Shown here: positions 17,336 through 25,205 of the stretch, piece by piece
Layout: the number at the start of each line of letters is the position of its first letter
How positions within the stretch are numbered: position 1 is the first letter of the stretch
Position numbers and translations under genes: made by a program
NCBI RefSeq assembly: GCF_013177315.1
Contig: NZ_CP053661.1
Location: forward strand, 4,340,001-4,404,000
Reading direction: 5' to 3'
DNA from: Thermoleptolyngbya sichuanensis A183
Lineage (GTDB): Bacteria; Cyanobacteriota; Cyanobacteriia; Elainellales; Elainellaceae
Length of the DNA: 64,000 bases
Notes under the pieces: generated by a model
What the model was told of the DNA's origin: nothing
The model's database searches: none
What the model saw: only the letters and a program-made list of their open reading frames with translations

Positions 17336-17773
17336 CTAGGGCAACTCGCACAGCATCCAATAGCGATTGAGCGTGGCCATTGTTTCAGCAAAATTGGTGA
17401 ACGTAACAGGCTTCAAAATATAACCCGCCACATTGAGATTGTAAGCTTCAACCCGATCCTTATCCTGATTGGAAGTCGTCAACACGATGACCGGTGTTTT
17501 TCTTAATTCTGGATCAGTTCTCAACTCGTGTAAGAACTCGATCCCGCTCATTTTAGGCATATTTAGATCCAGCAAAATGAGCCGACGAGTCGGCGGCACG
17601 ATGGCTGGATTGCCCCCCTCGCTTCGCAGCATTGAAAGGGCTTCGATTCCATTCGTCGCAACGTACAGCGGATTGGTGATGTTGTTTTTCTTGAACGCTC
17701 GACGGACGTTCATGACATCCACTTCGTCATCTTCTACGAGGAGAATGTTGATAACACGCTCTTGGACTTGCAT
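17336..17773 (-). CDS. CheY-like single-domain response regulator (Rcp1 type)
   Basis: 145 residues from the ATG at 17773 (a GTG four codons upstream is also possible). It is a single receiver domain with acidic residues EDDE near 14-17, phospho-acceptor D69 in LILLDLNMPKMSG, Thr in VIVLTTSNQ and Lys in GYILKPV. The long alpha4-region and LLDLNMPKMSG motif are typical of Rcp1, the partner of phytochrome-like kinases in cyanobacteria. There is no output domain, so it acts by protein-protein contact or as a phosphorelay shuttle between the flanking kinases. Confidence 0.92.
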   Translation of the reverse strand: MQVQERVINILLVEDDEVDVMNVRRAFKKNNITNPLYVATNGIEALSMLRSEGGNPAIVPPTRRLILLDLNMPKMSGIEFLHELRTDPELRKTPVIVLTTSNQDKDRVEAYNLNVAGYILKPVTFTNFAETMATLNRYWMLCELP

Positions 17774-18819
17774 AGCTCGTGACACACTAAACTAACTTTC
17801 AGAACTCTCTAGATCTTTCTATTCAAAAGTCTTTTAACAGAAGTGAAATAACAGAAGTGAAACTCATTGCAAAACCGCAAATCTACAAATACAATTTCGT
17901 AAAATAATCTGAAAGTGGACTAACCCCTTTTGGGTTTTTAGAAAAGCCTCTTTTTATAAAAAACTTCTAACTTGAACCCATCTCGCTACTCTGATCAGGC
18001 TTTGACAGACCAAAGATTTCGACAGGTTTTGACATAGTAAAGCCTGGATACCCAGCCCCTTCTAGCCTATCGCCCTCTCCATCGCCCTCTAAGAACCTGA
18101 AGAACGTTGAAGCTTTGAGAACTTTGAGAACTTTGACTAAACCTTTTTGACTAAACCTTACTGAACTAGTAGTTTAATGCCTGACCCACCTCCCCAAAGC
18201 CTGAGAAATCCGTTAATTTCCTAAACTTTTGACGAATTTAGCCAGTATAAGAAGGGATTTGAATTAGCAGCACTCTATCTCTAACCTGTAGGCAAGTCAG
18301 GCTAGTGAGGAGCGATCGCCATTCATGCGCGACTCGGAATAAACTCGATATCGCATCGCCCTCTCATCATTAAGCACTCCATCATTCAGCAACCCGCCAT
18401 ATCAGCTCTCCGTCACGCTATTAGCGGGCATTTCCGAACTCTGCTGAAAACTGCTGCACATCCGGGGGCAATGCGACTGCTGCGGAGGGCACAGCGATCA
18501 AGAGCAGCACAGTCTTACCTCAGAAGGTTTGCGCTTTTGGAAAACCAGTGCAACCTAGGGGTAGAGCCGCACCAGCCACCAGCAGCAAGCCTTTACTACC
18601 ATAGCTAAATTTTATATAAGCGATGATATCTCTGCCGTCATCCTAGAGTTAGAGTTTTTTGTTTATGAAGGGACAGTCTCCAGATGCACCTGCAATTGCC
18701 CCGGATTCCTAAAGGTGTCATGACTTTCGGGCAAGACAGCACCAAGCCAAATGCTGCGTAAATTTAGTCGGGGCGAGATATGCAGCACTTCTAAGCGTTG
18801 CTAAAACGCCTCTTAACAG
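17774..18819. other. One-kilobase gap inside the kinase/regulator cluster
   Basis: No ORF here looks real on either strand. It is AT-richer than the flanks. It contains short direct repeats at about 18110-18170 (GAACTTTGA and TGACTAAACCTT twice each). Around 18640-18770 several very short ORFs start (for example a 15-codon one at 18665), none recognisable. The promoter of the CheY-like gene must be here. The length is unusual for a two-component operon, so a small RNA or independent promoter is possible. Confidence 0.4.
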
Positions 18820-20997
18820 TTATTTATTCCAGGTAAAGTAGAAGGTTGTGCCTGCGCCCTCTTCCGAATCTAGGTGAATTGTGCCTCCTTCTGTTTCCAC
18901 AATGCGCTTTACGATGGAAAGCCCCACGCCTGTACTTTCCTTCACATCGCGGGCCTGGAGCGTTTGAAAAATCATGAAAATCTTGCGGTGATATTCCGGC
19001 GCGATGCCTGGACCGTCGTCTGCTACGGAAAACTCGTAGCGATCGCCCAAATCTTTGACCCCGATTCGCACTTGCCCATCCGGCCGGTCGTGATGCTTGA
19101 CCGCGTTGCTGATCAGGTTGGCAAAGACCTGTCGCAGGGGCAGCCGCTTGGTAATCAAGGTCGGCAGGTCGGGCGGGATCGTAATGGTAAACGTGTCGGG
19201 CGGGTCGATGGAATCAATGACCTCATCGAGTAGCACCGACAGGGACACCCGCTCCACCGGAGACTCCACACGCCCAACGCGGGAATATTCCAGTAGCCCG
19301 TTGATCAGCGCTTCCATACGATGCACGCGCCCCCGTAGGAGGTGAAGCTGCTGCTGGTTTTCCGGGGGCAGTTGTCCCGATAGGTCTTCTTCGATCCATT
19401 CAGACAGGTTGGCGATCGCCCGTAGGGGAGCCTTCAGGTCGTGGGACGCAACATAGGCAAACTGTTCCAACTCGCGGTTGCGATCCTCTAGCATTTCATT
19501 CGTCTCAGCCAAATCCCGCGTCAAGCGATCCAGTTCATCCGCCCGCGCTTTGAGCTTGGCCTCCGTTTCCAAAAACTGAGTAATGTCGCGAATAATCGCA
19601 ATCCGCCGATCTTCAAACTGAATCTCGCTCAGGGAAATCTCCAGCGGAAACTGGGAACCATCTCGTCGTTGCCCGATGACTTGGTGCGGTTGTCCGGGCT
19701 GAATCCGCGCAAGCGCATGATTTCCCATCCCATCAGACCCGGCAACCCCAACCCCTATAGCCTCAGACCTTGCAGCCTCAGACTCCGCAGCCTCAGACCC
19801 CGAAACCTCAGATTCCGTAACGTCGGACTCACCAGCCTCAGAACTGGAGAACTCAGGATCAATCACCACGAAACCCGCAGACGTAGAATCCAGGGTTTCT
19901 AAATCGACTGCCTCTTCAGAATTTGCGGCTTCCGATTCAGAATTTGCAGCTTCTGAACTGTCCGCCTCGGAATTTGCAGCTTTCGGAGGAGCGGCCGCCA
20001 AACTGGTAACCTCCGAACTGGTAACCTCCGAACTGGTTGTCTGAGAGATTGCGGCTTCTGAACGGGTCGCCTCAGAGACAGGCAACTCCTGCGGGGCTAG
20101 CAGCACGTCCAGCGGCCGCCCTTCGACCTCGTGCGCCTGGTAGCCAAACAGTTGCTCTGCTGCGGTATTGAAAATCTCGATTTCGTCGTGTTCATCCAGC
20201 GTCACCACGCCATCTACCACGTTGCCCACGATCGCCTGAAGCAGCAATCGGCTCTCTTTCAGCAGTTGCTCTCGGCTTTGCAGTTCACGGTCGAGCTGAC
20301 GAAACAGGTATACCGCTGCCGTGGATGCCATCAGGCTCAATCCGGCCGTTAGCCCAATGATGCTAGAAGTCGTATTTAGCAATCGAGAACGCTCAATGGT
20401 GTAGGCATTGAGACGAAGCTGCTCTCGCTGCTGCAACTGGGATACAAATTCTCGCGCCTGATCAACCGTTTTCTTGCCTTCATCTAACAAGCCGACGAAT
20501 GAAGGGGCCGTAATGGGAACGCTGGGCTGGGTCGTTAGTGTGTTGACTGTATCATCTAGTAGCCCCATGCTCCGGTCTACTAGCTGTTCCATTTGAGCCA
20601 CGTCTGCATTGCGGCGATCGCGCTCTGCCTCAGAAACCCCGTATTGGTAGCTCGCCTCCAACCGAGCCAAGCTGTCATCTAAGCTAGCTTTAGCTCGTTT
20701 GTAAGGAGCGAGATAGCTGGTATCGCGCGTAATGCCGTAACCTCGAACTCCGGTTTCTGCATTGAGCAAGTCAATCAGCACATTATCTGTAGCGGTAATC
20801 ACGTCTCGTGTGGCCTCGATCTGCCGTCGAATGCCGCCCAGTGTATTCATCGACCAAATCCAAGACCCAAGGGCGATCGCCAGACAGGTTGCTGGAATCG
20901 CGGCGATCGCGGCTCCTCGATAGGCAACTGGCAACCTCGACCAATTGATAAAAACTTGCCGATTGAGTTCTGAAACCTGCTCCTTACCGCGCCTCAT
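18820..20997 (-). CDS. CHASE3-PAS histidine kinase with Ser/Glu/Ala insertion in the PAS domain
   Basis: 725 residues. Transmembrane helices at ~27-49 and ~211-233 frame a CHASE3 extracytoplasmic sensor domain (~50-210). A PAS domain begins at ~250 (LLQAIVGNVVDGVVTLDEHDEIEIFN). At about residues 308-425 it is interrupted by a low-complexity insert built from repeated SEA(A)-type pentapeptides (SSEVT, ANSEA, ESEAA). The PAS fold then resumes (IGQRRDGSQFPLEISLSEI...IAIIRDITQF). A coiled coil leads into HisKA with H519 (YVASHDLKAPLRAIANL) and HATPase_c (ISNAVKH, DDGPGI, STGVGLSIVKRI). The kinase core resembles those of cyanobacterial phytochrome-like kinases paired with Rcp1 regulators, and such a regulator lies downstream. 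It is probably a membrane-bound sensor; its ligand is unknown. Confidence 0.9.
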   Translation of the reverse strand: MRRGKEQVSELNRQVFINWSRLPVAYRGAAIAAIPATCLAIALGSWIWSMNTLGGIRRQIEATRDVITATDNVLIDLLNAETGVRGYGITRDTSYLAPYKRAKASLDDSLARLEASYQYGVSEAERDRRNADVAQMEQLVDRSMGLLDDTVNTLTTQPSVPITAPSFVGLLDEGKKTVDQAREFVSQLQQREQLRLNAYTIERSRLLNTTSSIIGLTAGLSLMASTAAVYLFRQLDRELQSREQLLKESRLLLQAIVGNVVDGVVTLDEHDEIEIFNTAAEQLFGYQAHEVEGRPLDVLLAPQELPVSEATRSEAAISQTTSSEVTSSEVTSLAAAPPKAANSEADSSEAANSESEAANSEEAVDLETLDSTSAGFVVIDPEFSSSEAGESDVTESEVSGSEAAESEAARSEAIGVGVAGSDGMGNHALARIQPGQPHQVIGQRRDGSQFPLEISLSEIQFEDRRIAIIRDITQFLETEAKLKARADELDRLTRDLAETNEMLEDRNRELEQFAYVASHDLKAPLRAIANLSEWIEEDLSGQLPPENQQQLHLLRGRVHRMEALINGLLEYSRVGRVESPVERVSLSVLLDEVIDSIDPPDTFTITIPPDLPTLITKRLPLRQVFANLISNAVKHHDRPDGQVRIGVKDLGDRYEFSVADDGPGIAPEYHRKIFMIFQTLQARDVKESTGVGLSIVKRIVETEGGTIHLDSEEGAGTTFYFTWNK

Positions 20998-21180
20998 GCT
21001 GTCCCTCTTAGGTTCATAGCTGCTGAGGCTGAGACGGGTTCTCAGAGAGTCCAGCGGCTATCAATTCCCTTCCTCAGCTTGCAACTATTCTTAATCTTGG
21101 CAGTTTAATGGATTCCCTACGCTATGCCTTGGGGGGTATCTTTTTCATCCTGTGCAAATTTAGTCTCTCTCTGCTGACGG

Positions 21181-21360
21181 ATGACGAGAGTGAAAGTTGC
21201 AAACCATAATGCTGCCTATCTTGCAGTTTGGAACGGAAAATCCAGACTTGGCATTCAAGCTAAAAATCTAGGTCATAAGTCAAGCGCCGAGGTTGCCTAC
21301 AGCATTATTTCCGAGTCGATTGGCTTCTCTGAGATGGCTGGTCTAAGAGCTAATTTATGA
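21181..21360 (+). CDS. Small unrecognised ORF (59 codons)
   Basis: ATG at 21181 to TGA at 21360; the peptide begins MTRVKVANHNAAYLAVWNGK. It has no recognisable domain and no membrane segment. No convincing ribosome-binding site is visible, and its last codons run into the inverted-repeat element at 21346-21485. It could be chance or the remains of a gene. Confidence 0.2.
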   Translation: MTRVKVANHNAAYLAVWNGKSRLGIQAKNLGHKSSAEVAYSIISESIGFSEMAGLRANL

Positions 21361-21485
21361 AGCAAATCTTAAGAAGCCTGAAACTCTTGGCATGTGTGGC
21401 TTTGAGGTCATGTTTGCCCAGGAAAAGCGGTTTCTCGGAAATCCTTGATTAACAAGGCTTTCAGGCTCCTTTACAAATTAGCTCT
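21346..21485. repeat. Nested inverted-repeat element (MITE-like or structured RNA)
   Basis: The outer arms AGAGCTAATTT/AAATTAGCTCT are a perfect 11-bp inverted repeat (extendable to about 16 bp with mismatches). Inner arms AGCCTGAAA/TTTCAGGCT lie at about 21376-21384 and 21459-21467. The ~140-bp unit would fold into one long hairpin. There is no coding content. Confidence 0.55.
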
Positions 21486-21593
21486 AAGCAAACTTTTCTA
21501 GCGGGTCTAGATATTTGTTTAGGTAGAGGCTGCATGATGCTTCAGATAGATTTCTCACACTAGTTTCAACCAAGTCCTTCAACCAAATCTCTA

Positions 21594-21770
21594 AGAGGAT
21601 GTTTGAAAAGTTCCACAGTTTGTCCCACTGTTTTTAGAAAAGCGTGCAAGATCCCCCTAAATCCCCCTTGAAAAGGGGGACTTTAAGGCGGGTTCCCCCC
21701 TTTTTAGGGGGGGCTAGGGGGGATCTCTGAGTGCTTAATATTACAGGCGATACCTTTTCAAACACCCTCT
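21594..21770. mobile_element. MITE-like element, left of the NarL-type regulator gene
   Basis: A 177-bp non-coding element bounded by 17-bp terminal inverted repeats with one mismatch (AGAGGATGTTTGAAAAG and CTTTTCAAACACCCTCT). The interior (21650-21726) is a pair of C/G-rich hairpins with GATCCCCCTAAATCCCCCTT and its complement. Related modules appear at 22621-22706 (reversed) and 46177-46416. Confidence 0.7.
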
Positions 21771-21838
21771 AAACGCATACAGCGTTTAATCATCCAGTAA
21801 TCATCTAGTAATCATCAAAAATTGTGGCACTGAAAACT

Positions 21839-22600
21839 ATGGCCCCAGAGCAGGACGGTATGCAAACAGACGTAATGCAAACAGGTGAAATTAGCGTAAC
21901 GCTAATCGAAGACCACGACCTTACCCGCGTAGGCTTGCGGGCGGCACTCCAGCGGCAAGCGGGAATTCGAGTGTTGGGCGAAGCGGCGAATGCGTCCAGT
22001 GGACTGCAAATGCTGCAAGAGGTTCGACCAGACGTGGCGATTGTCGATATTGGGCTGCCGGATATGGACGGGATTGAACTAACCCGCAAGTTTCGGGAGC
22101 AGCAGAGTGGGCTGGAAGACGGGCGCAAGACGAAGGTGCTGATTCTCACCATGCACGACAGCGAGGAGTCGGTGCTGGCGGCATTTGCGGCAGGGGCCGA
22201 TTCCTACTGCATGAAGGACATCAGCATCGACAAGCTGGCAGAAGCGCTGCACGCGACCCACGGCGGCAATTCCTGGATCGACCCAACCATTGCGGGCATT
22301 GTGCTGCGCCAGATGCGACAAGCCGTTCCCGACGGCATGGGCATAGAAACCAAGACGGTGACGATTAGCGCCGTGAAGCCTGAAGTGGAGCAATTGCTGG
22401 AAAATTCTCCACTCACCGAGCGGGAACTGGAAATTCTGGAGCTGATTGTGGCGGGCTACAGCAACGCGGCGATCGCCGAGCAGTTGTTCATCACGGTGGG
22501 CACGGTCAAAACCCACGTCCGCAATATTCTCAACAAGCTCTGTGCCGATGACCGCACCCAGGCGGCGGTGCTGGCGCTGCGCTCTGGGCTAATTAGCTAG
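21839..22600 (+). CDS. NarL/FixJ-type response regulator
   Basis: 253 residues from ATG 21839 (an in-frame GTG at 21824 and an ATG at 21860 are alternatives). The receiver domain has acidic EDHD near 24-27, phospho-acceptor D70 (VAIVDIGLPDMDG), Thr in LILTMHD and Lys in SYCMKDI. A linker of ~50 residues follows, then a LuxR-type helix-turn-helix (LTERELEILELIVAGYSNA, then TVGTVKTHVRNIL). It is probably a DNA-binding transcriptional regulator. It lies divergently from the CHASE3 kinase 841 bp away, so pairing is possible but unproven. The stop codon TAG (22598-22600) is the first base triplet of the MITE-like element that follows. Confidence 0.9.
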   Translation: MAPEQDGMQTDVMQTGEISVTLIEDHDLTRVGLRAALQRQAGIRVLGEAANASSGLQMLQEVRPDVAIVDIGLPDMDGIELTRKFREQQSGLEDGRKTKVLILTMHDSEESVLAAFAAGADSYCMKDISIDKLAEALHATHGGNSWIDPTIAGIVLRQMRQAVPDGMGIETKTVTISAVKPEVEQLLENSPLTERELEILELIVAGYSNAAIAEQLFITVGTVKTHVRNILNKLCADDRTQAAVLALRSGLIS

Positions 22601-22752
22601 GGCGTGTTTTAAAGCCCTTTGATCCCCCCTAGCCCCCCTTAACAAGGGGGGAACCGAGCCGAGCCACTCCAGAAGTCCCCCTTTTTAAGGGGGATTTAAG
22701 GGGGTTCGACTCAGGGCAATCAACGACCTAGAAAGTTTTAAAACAATGCCTA
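22598..22752. mobile_element. MITE-like element, right of the NarL-type regulator gene
   Basis: Ends TAGGGCGTGTTTTAAAG and GTTTTAAAACAATGCCTA form imperfect terminal inverted repeats. The interior (from 22621) carries the same C/G-rich hairpin modules as the 21594 element, in the opposite order. Its first three bases are the stop codon of the preceding gene. Confidence 0.6.
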
Positions 22753-22859
22753 GGCGAGTTTTGTCTGTCTGTTTTGTGTGTCTGGAGAGGGATTCGGGCG
22801 ATCGCCCCCAAGGCGGTACAATCCACTCAGACACAGTTTACAAAACTTAATCCAAGCCT

Positions 22860-23717
22860 ATGTCCCCCAATGCCTCCAACTCTCGTCTGCCGCTGGGCAT
22901 TCGTCGTCGCGACCTGCTGCTGGGCACTTTGGCGGCAGGCTTCGCGGTGGCTGTGCGTCCCATCTCGGCTGAAACCATTACCACCAGCGACGCGGGCCTG
23001 ACGGCGGGGTTCGTTTCGATTCCCGTGGGCGATCGCGATATTCCCGCCTACCGAGCCATGCCCAGCACGGGCACGGGCTTTCCTGTTGTGCTGGTGGTGC
23101 AAGAGATTTTTGGCATCCATGCCTACATTCAGGACGTATGCCGTCGGCTGGCGCAATTGGGCTATTTGGCGATCGCCCCCAATCTGTTCGAGCGCCAGGG
23201 CGACGTGACGCAGCTTCCCAATATCGACGCGATCCGGCCCATCGTGGCCCAGGTGCCCGATGCTCAGGTAATGTCTGACCTGGATGCGACCGCAGCCTGG
23301 ACAGCCACCGCTGGCGGCGATCTAACCCGACTGGGCATCACGGGCTTTTGCTGGGGCGGGCGCATCACCTGGCTCTATGCCGCTCACAATCCCCAACTCA
23401 AGGCAGGCGTTGCCTGGTATGGTCGTTTGGTGGGCACGCCGACCGAGCTACAGCCGCAATTCCCGGTGGATGTGGCAGCAGACATCAAGGCTCCTGTATT
23501 GGGGCTGTATGGCGCAAAGGACGACGGCATTCCGCTGGACAGCGTGGAACAAATGAAGTCTGCACTCAAGGCCGCCAACGCGCCCAGCGAAATTATTGCT
23601 TATCCCGAAGCGCCCCACGGCTTCCATGCCGACTATCGCCCCACCTATCGCCCCGAAGCGGCGGCCGATGGCTGGCGGCGGATGCAGGACTGGTTCAGGC
23701 AGCATGGAGTCATCTAG
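22860..23717 (+). CDS. Dienelactone hydrolase family protein, Tat-exported
   Basis: 285 residues. The N-terminus has a twin-arginine motif ([16 protein letters not shown]) and a hydrophobic stretch, indicating folded export to the periplasm or thylakoid lumen. The mature part is an alpha/beta-hydrolase of the DLH family, with catalytic Cys164 in GFCWGGR, Asp221 in GAKDDGIP and His253 in PHGFHAD, plus the [13 protein letters not shown] oxyanion region. DLH enzymes hydrolyse dienelactones, but many bacterial members have other ester or lactone substrates; the substrate here cannot be predicted. The ATG is the only sensible start since it opens the signal. Confidence 0.9.
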   Translation: MSPNASNSRLPLGIRRRDLLLGTLAAGFAVAVRPISAETITTSDAGLTAGFVSIPVGDRDIPAYRAMPSTGTGFPVVLVVQEIFGIHAYIQDVCRRLAQLGYLAIAPNLFERQGDVTQLPNIDAIRPIVAQVPDAQVMSDLDATAAWTATAGGDLTRLGITGFCWGGRITWLYAAHNPQLKAGVAWYGRLVGTPTELQPQFPVDVAADIKAPVLGLYGAKDDGIPLDSVEQMKSALKAANAPSEIIAYPEAPHGFHADYRPTYRPEAAADGWRRMQDWFRQHGVI

Positions 23718-23800
23718 AAACGCGGCTCAGGATTGCTAAAGCGATTGGTTTGACGATTAGATAAGGATAGGATGGAAGTTTCTGTCTTATCCCTGTCTTT

Positions 23801-25096
23801 TTGATTGCTGGATTAACAACTGTGGATGATTCCACTCTGAATGGACGCGGCGGCGGGCAGCCAGCACCGGCCTCAGGCCTGCCGCAGCGCGTATTTTTTG
23901 AAGATTCGTCTGAAAATTCGTCAGACTGGCGCTGGCCCTTCTGGCCCCTCGTGCCGCTCTATCCCTACGGCAATCGGCGCACCCTGCGAACCGAGATTGT
24001 GAAAGACACAGTCTGGACATTTGACCAAGTCCAGGGCATTTTCTACGTGGTGGTGCCGATTCGGATGACGGTGGTGCGGCTGGCAGCGGGCGGGCTGCTG
24101 GTCTACGCGCCGATCGCCCCTACCAGAGAATGCGTGCGCCTGCTGCGGGAGCTAGAAGCCCAGCATGGTGCCGTGCAGTACATCATTTTGCCAACGGTGT
24201 CGGGGCTTGAGCATAAGGTGTTTGTGGGGCCGTTTGCGCGGCAGTTCCGCACTGCCCAGGTCTTTGTTGCGCCGCATCAGTGGAGTTTTCCGCTCAACTT
24301 GCCGCTGAGCTGGCTGGGCCTGCCGCTGGGCCGGACGCAGCCCTTGCCCGAACAGCCGCAAGATGCGCCCTTTGCCGATGAGTTTGACTATGCCGTGCTG
24401 GGGCCAATTCATCTTGGCGTGGGACCTTTTGAGGAAGTGGCGTTTTTTCATCGGCGATCGCACTCCCTCCTGCTCACCGATTCCATTGTCTCAATTCCTG
24501 CTGAGCCGCCGCCTGTGGTGCAGCTTGACCCATTTCCGCTGCTGTTCCATGCCCGCGATCGCGCTTCGGAAGTCCCCGAAGACAAACCCGTCAACCGTCT
24601 CAAAGGCTGGCAGCGAATTGTGCTATTTGCCTTTTACTTTAGCCCCGGAGCGCTGGAGGTTCCCCCTTGGGGTAATGTGTTTGCAGAGGCAAGACAGGTG
24701 GGCGATCGCTCTCGGCGCAACTATTTCGGACTCTATCCTTTTCGCTGGAAACCAGGCTGGGAACAGTCCTTTGAAGCCTTGCGCCAAGACGGACGGCTAC
24801 TCGTCGCCCCCATTCTGCAAAAGCTCATCCTCAACCGCGCCCCCCAGCAAACGCTAGACTGGGCCGCCAGGGTCGCAGGCTGGGACTTTCACCGCATTCT
24901 GCCCTGCCACCTGGATGCGCCACTATTGGCAGATTCGCGTCAGTTCCGCCGTGCCTTTACATTTCTAGAAAAGCCGCTCCCGACAGCGGGCACGCCATCG
25001 GCTGCCCTGCCCGAAGCGGATCTGGAGCTTCTGAACCGCCTGGATCATGGATTCAGCCGCCGGGGTATCTTGCCTGCTGCCAAGGAACTCGTTTGA
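23801..25096 (+). CDS. DUF4336 domain-containing protein
   Basis: 431 residues, recognised as the DUF4336 family common in cyanobacteria and plants. The family is related in fold to metallo-beta-lactamases but lacks the canonical HxHxDH site. Landmarks are WPFWPLVPLYPYGNRRTLRTEI near the start, MTVVRLAAGGLLVYAPIAPT, YIILPTVSGLEHKVFVGPF and the C-terminal DWAARVAGWDFHRILPCHLD. There is no signal peptide. The start is uncertain: TTG at 23801 opens the frame and GTG at 23822 is an alternative; no in-frame ATG precedes the conserved part. Function is unknown. It converges on pnp. Confidence 0.85.
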   Translation: MIAGLTTVDDSTLNGRGGGQPAPASGLPQRVFFEDSSENSSDWRWPFWPLVPLYPYGNRRTLRTEIVKDTVWTFDQVQGIFYVVVPIRMTVVRLAAGGLLVYAPIAPTRECVRLLRELEAQHGAVQYIILPTVSGLEHKVFVGPFARQFRTAQVFVAPHQWSFPLNLPLSWLGLPLGRTQPLPEQPQDAPFADEFDYAVLGPIHLGVGPFEEVAFFHRRSHSLLLTDSIVSIPAEPPPVVQLDPFPLLFHARDRASEVPEDKPVNRLKGWQRIVLFAFYFSPGALEVPPWGNVFAEARQVGDRSRRNYFGLYPFRWKPGWEQSFEALRQDGRLLVAPILQKLILNRAPQQTLDWAARVAGWDFHRILPCHLDAPLLADSRQFRRAFTFLEKPLPTAGTPSAALPEADLELLNRLDHGFSRRGILPAAKELV

Positions 25097-25103
25097 GGGT
25101 CTA

Positions 25104-25184
25104 GGGGTCAGGTGCTAAATTTCAACGGCTGGAGAGTAGCTTGGTTTGAACACCTCGCCCTTCCAAGCTCTAAAACCTGACCCC
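25104..25184. terminator. Long hairpin between convergent DUF4336 and pnp genes
   Basis: GGGGTCAGGT and ACCTGACCCC are a perfect 10-bp inverted repeat, with inner arms AGCTTGG/CCAAGCT. It is placed between two stop codons 109 bp apart, so it may terminate transcription from both sides. Confidence 0.5.
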
Positions 25185-25205
25185 CAGTTGATATCGGCTG
25201 CTAAT

